A program made the translations under genes and the position numbers. From contig CP070793.1 of the NCBI GenBank assembly GCA_020346965.1, positions 880,516 to 887,671 of the forward strand: a stretch of 7,156 nt of DNA. Reading direction: 5' to 3'. Positions within the stretch are counted from its first letter, which is position 1; each line of letters starts with the position of its first letter. The notes under the pieces were generated by a model. It was not told the DNA's origin, made no database searches, and saw only the letters and a list, made by a program, of their open reading frames with translations. Below, one piece after another: positions 5,801-7,156 of the stretch. Source of the stretch: Chloroflexota bacterium (GTDB taxonomy: Bacteria > Chloroflexota > Dehalococcoidia > GIF9 > AB-539-J10).

Positions 5801-6818
5801 GATTGAGTTCGGATGTTTACCTACTGCCATAGGCAGCATGCCCCATATGGATTCTGAGGAAGCCTGTTCTATTATCATGAAATATCTTCCTGATATTCCC
5901 GCCTGGCCGCAATTACCGAAACGCTCTCCTAAAGAAGATATGATTATCCAGTTTAGCGAAGGGTTTCCAGGAGTAGTCATGGAGGGCAATAAAATTCACA
6001 TAGAACCGTCAGCGGATTTTGAGAGCGAGCTGGAGCAGATCCACATTGATTGTGAACAGGATGCTTCCGGTAAGTATGGCATTTCACCCGAATATGCTGC
6101 CGGGCTCCATGCATTTCTTTCTGAGGCAACTGGCAGCAAAATGGTGAAGGGGCAGGTAACAGGTCCTATCACGTGGGGGTTGAGGGTTACCACCCAGGAA
6201 GGTCTGGGTATCCTATATGAAGACACTTTATCCGAAACGGCGGCTAAATTTCTTAGACTGAAAGCCTCGTGGCAAGAAAATACTTTGAAAGAAATAGCAT
6301 CAAATACCGTTATCTTTGTTGATGAGCCCTATCTGGTTTCTTTGGGCTCCGTGTTTACTCCTGTTCCCGAAGAAAAAGTACCTATTCTGCTCGAAGAGGT
6401 GCTCGGTGGAATAAAAGGGACAAAAGGATTACACTGCTGTGGAAACACTAACTGGTCGGTCCTTCTGGACACCACAATCGATATTCTTAGCTTTGATGCC
6501 TACAATTATGCCTCTTCTTTGAGTACCCACTCCGGTAAAGTGAAATCCTTTCTTGAACGTGGTGGTAACATTGCCTGGGGGATAGTTCCAAATGAAGAAG
6601 AGGCTTTGATCAAGGAATCATTGTCCAGTCTACGTGACCGCCTGGAAGAAGCCATGTCTCCGTTCGCCAGGGACGGTGTTAAGTTTAAGCAGCTTGTAGC
6701 TCAGGGTTTAGTAACGCCTTCTTGTAGCCTGGAAAGCTTATCGCCCGAAGCAGTTAGTCAGGCTCTGGAATTCACAACTAAGCTATCCCAGGACTTGAGA
6801 AGTCGATACGCAATGTAA
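5790..6818 (+). CDS. Core methionine synthase-like protein (UROD/MetE superfamily, MetE C-terminal-like)
   Basis: This 342-residue TIM-barrel-type protein resembles the catalytic half of cobalamin-independent methionine synthase without the N-terminal folate-handling half. Visible features are an N-terminal TAIGSMPH (12-19), VTGPITWGL (123-131), FVDEPYL (176-182), LHCCGNTN (214-221) and VTPSCSLESL (308-317). By position, H215, C217 and C312 correspond to zinc ligands of MetE (His-x-Cys and the late Cys). The fourth ligand, Glu in MetE, appears to be D236 in LSFDAYNY. From family knowledge, core methionine synthases of anaerobes, including one from Dehalococcoides, accept methyl groups from corrinoid proteins and methylate homocysteine; that this protein does so is inference. 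The start is ATG 5790, preceded by AGGAG (5781-5785), overlapping the phosphorylase gene by 11 bases. An in-frame TTG at 5763 would add nine residues without a ribosome site. A different UROD-like methyltransferase or decarboxylase remains possible. Confidence 0.75.
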   Translation: MSTKIEFGCLPTAIGSMPHMDSEEACSIIMKYLPDIPAWPQLPKRSPKEDMIIQFSEGFPGVVMEGNKIHIEPSADFESELEQIHIDCEQDASGKYGISPEYAAGLHAFLSEATGSKMVKGQVTGPITWGLRVTTQEGLGILYEDTLSETAAKFLRLKASWQENTLKEIASNTVIFVDEPYLVSLGSVFTPVPEEKVPILLEEVLGGIKGTKGLHCCGNTNWSVLLDTTIDILSFDAYNYASSLSTHSGKVKSFLERGGNIAWGIVPNEEEALIKESLSSLRDRLEEAMSPFARDGVKFKQLVAQGLVTPSCSLESLSPEAVSQALEFTTKLSQDLRSRYAM

Positions 6819-6864
6819 CTTATTGGGATAGCTGCCTGATGGTTTTGCGAGTTGAGAGCGAGGG
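6819..6864. other. 46-base convergent gap
   Basis: This is the space between the stop codons of the plus-strand methionine synthase-like gene and the minus-strand rpiB. ATAGC (6830-6834) could pair with GCTAT (6864-6868) across a long loop, but there is no compact hairpin with a T-run. I do not call a terminator. Confidence 0.4.
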
Positions 6865-7156
6865 CTATTTTCCCCGGCAATCTATTTCTAGGGCTCTTAT
6901 TTTGTTCACCCTGCGCAAGTGTCTTCCGCCTTCAAAATCCGTGGCTAAGAAAGTCTTAACGATTTCCAAAGCCGACTTGCTCTCTATATTCTCCCCTCTT
7001 AGACAGAGCACGTTGGCATCGTTGTGTCGGCGGGCTCGTTGTGCTGCAAATACATCACAGCATAAAGCCGCTCTTACACCCTTTACTTTGTTGGCAGCTA
7101 TGCTTATACCTATGCCGGTGTTGCATATTAAAATACCGTGATCAAAATTGCCCGAA
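6865..7156 (-). CDS. rpiB: Ribose-5-phosphate isomerase B (partial, N-terminus outside window)
   Basis: The enzyme interconverts ribose-5-phosphate and ribulose-5-phosphate in the non-oxidative pentose phosphate pathway (RpiB/LacAB family, cytoplasmic). The visible 96 residues carry the C-terminal two thirds of the family: GILICNTGIGISIAANK (visible residues 7-23, with the catalytic cysteine at 11), GVRAALCCD, ARRHNDANVL (41-50, with the conserved HND) and FEGGRHLRRVNKI (74-86, phosphate-binding arginines). About 50 N-terminal residues, including the early Asp-His pair of the active site, lie beyond the right edge. The usual CGTG after the catalytic Cys reads CNTG here. The stop is TAG at 6865-6867. 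It converges on the methionine synthase-like gene, so it belongs to a different transcript. Allose-6-phosphate or galactose-6-phosphate isomerase activity cannot be excluded. Confidence 0.9.
   Translation of the reverse strand, partial: SGNFDHGILICNTGIGISIAANKVKGVRAALCCDVFAAQRARRHNDANVLCLRGENIESKSALEIVKTFLATDFEGGRHLRRVNKIRALEIDCRGK

Noticed and set aside
6839..7141. 100-codon plus-strand frame at the right edge
   Set aside because: The opposite strand encodes a clear RpiB C-terminus with its catalytic cysteine and HND motifs; the plus-strand frame is its shadow.

Overview
The window reads as a piece of chromosome from an anaerobic bacterium. It holds seven protein genes, two of them cut by the window edges, and no RNA gene, insertion sequence or CRISPR array that I can recognise. 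A cysteine-rich iron-sulfur protein, a folate-domain-free ('core') methionine synthase-like protein paired with methylthioadenosine phosphorylase, and an M42 aminopeptidase together suggest a strict anaerobe. Dehalococcoidia (Chloroflexota) is my best guess, from remembered gene content rather than a search. Base composition looks close to balanced, and no gene stands out as clearly foreign.

Layout. 1-825 (minus): N-terminal 275 residues of a delta-1-pyrroline-5-carboxylate dehydrogenase resembling the plant ALDH12 type, cut by the left edge. 826-1404: a 579-base gap without a credible gene, containing two palindromes and a hairpin. 1408-2403 and 2400-3407 (plus): a metallo-beta-lactamase-fold hydrolase and a winged-helix/iron-sulfur-cluster protein, overlapping by four bases. 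3408-3627: a short convergent gap. 3628-4659 (minus): M42-family metallo-aminopeptidase. 4660-4918: a divergent promoter region with a consensus extended -10 element on each strand. 4919-5800 and 5790-6818 (plus): methylthioadenosine phosphorylase and a core methionine synthase-like UROD/MetE protein, overlapping by 11 bases. 6865-7156 (minus): C-terminal 96 residues of ribose-5-phosphate isomerase B, cut by the right edge.

How the genes may work together. The phosphorylase removes the polyamine and SAM by-product methylthioadenosine, and its partner resembles enzymes that methylate homocysteine to methionine, so the pair looks like a methionine/SAM-cycle operon. The hydrolase and iron-sulfur protein are translationally coupled and probably act in one process, but the sequence does not say which. 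The pyrroline-carboxylate dehydrogenase and the aminopeptidase fit peptide and amino-acid use, and RpiB belongs to the pentose phosphate pathway. The most novel-looking parts are the hydrolase/iron-sulfur pair and the core methionine synthase-like gene.
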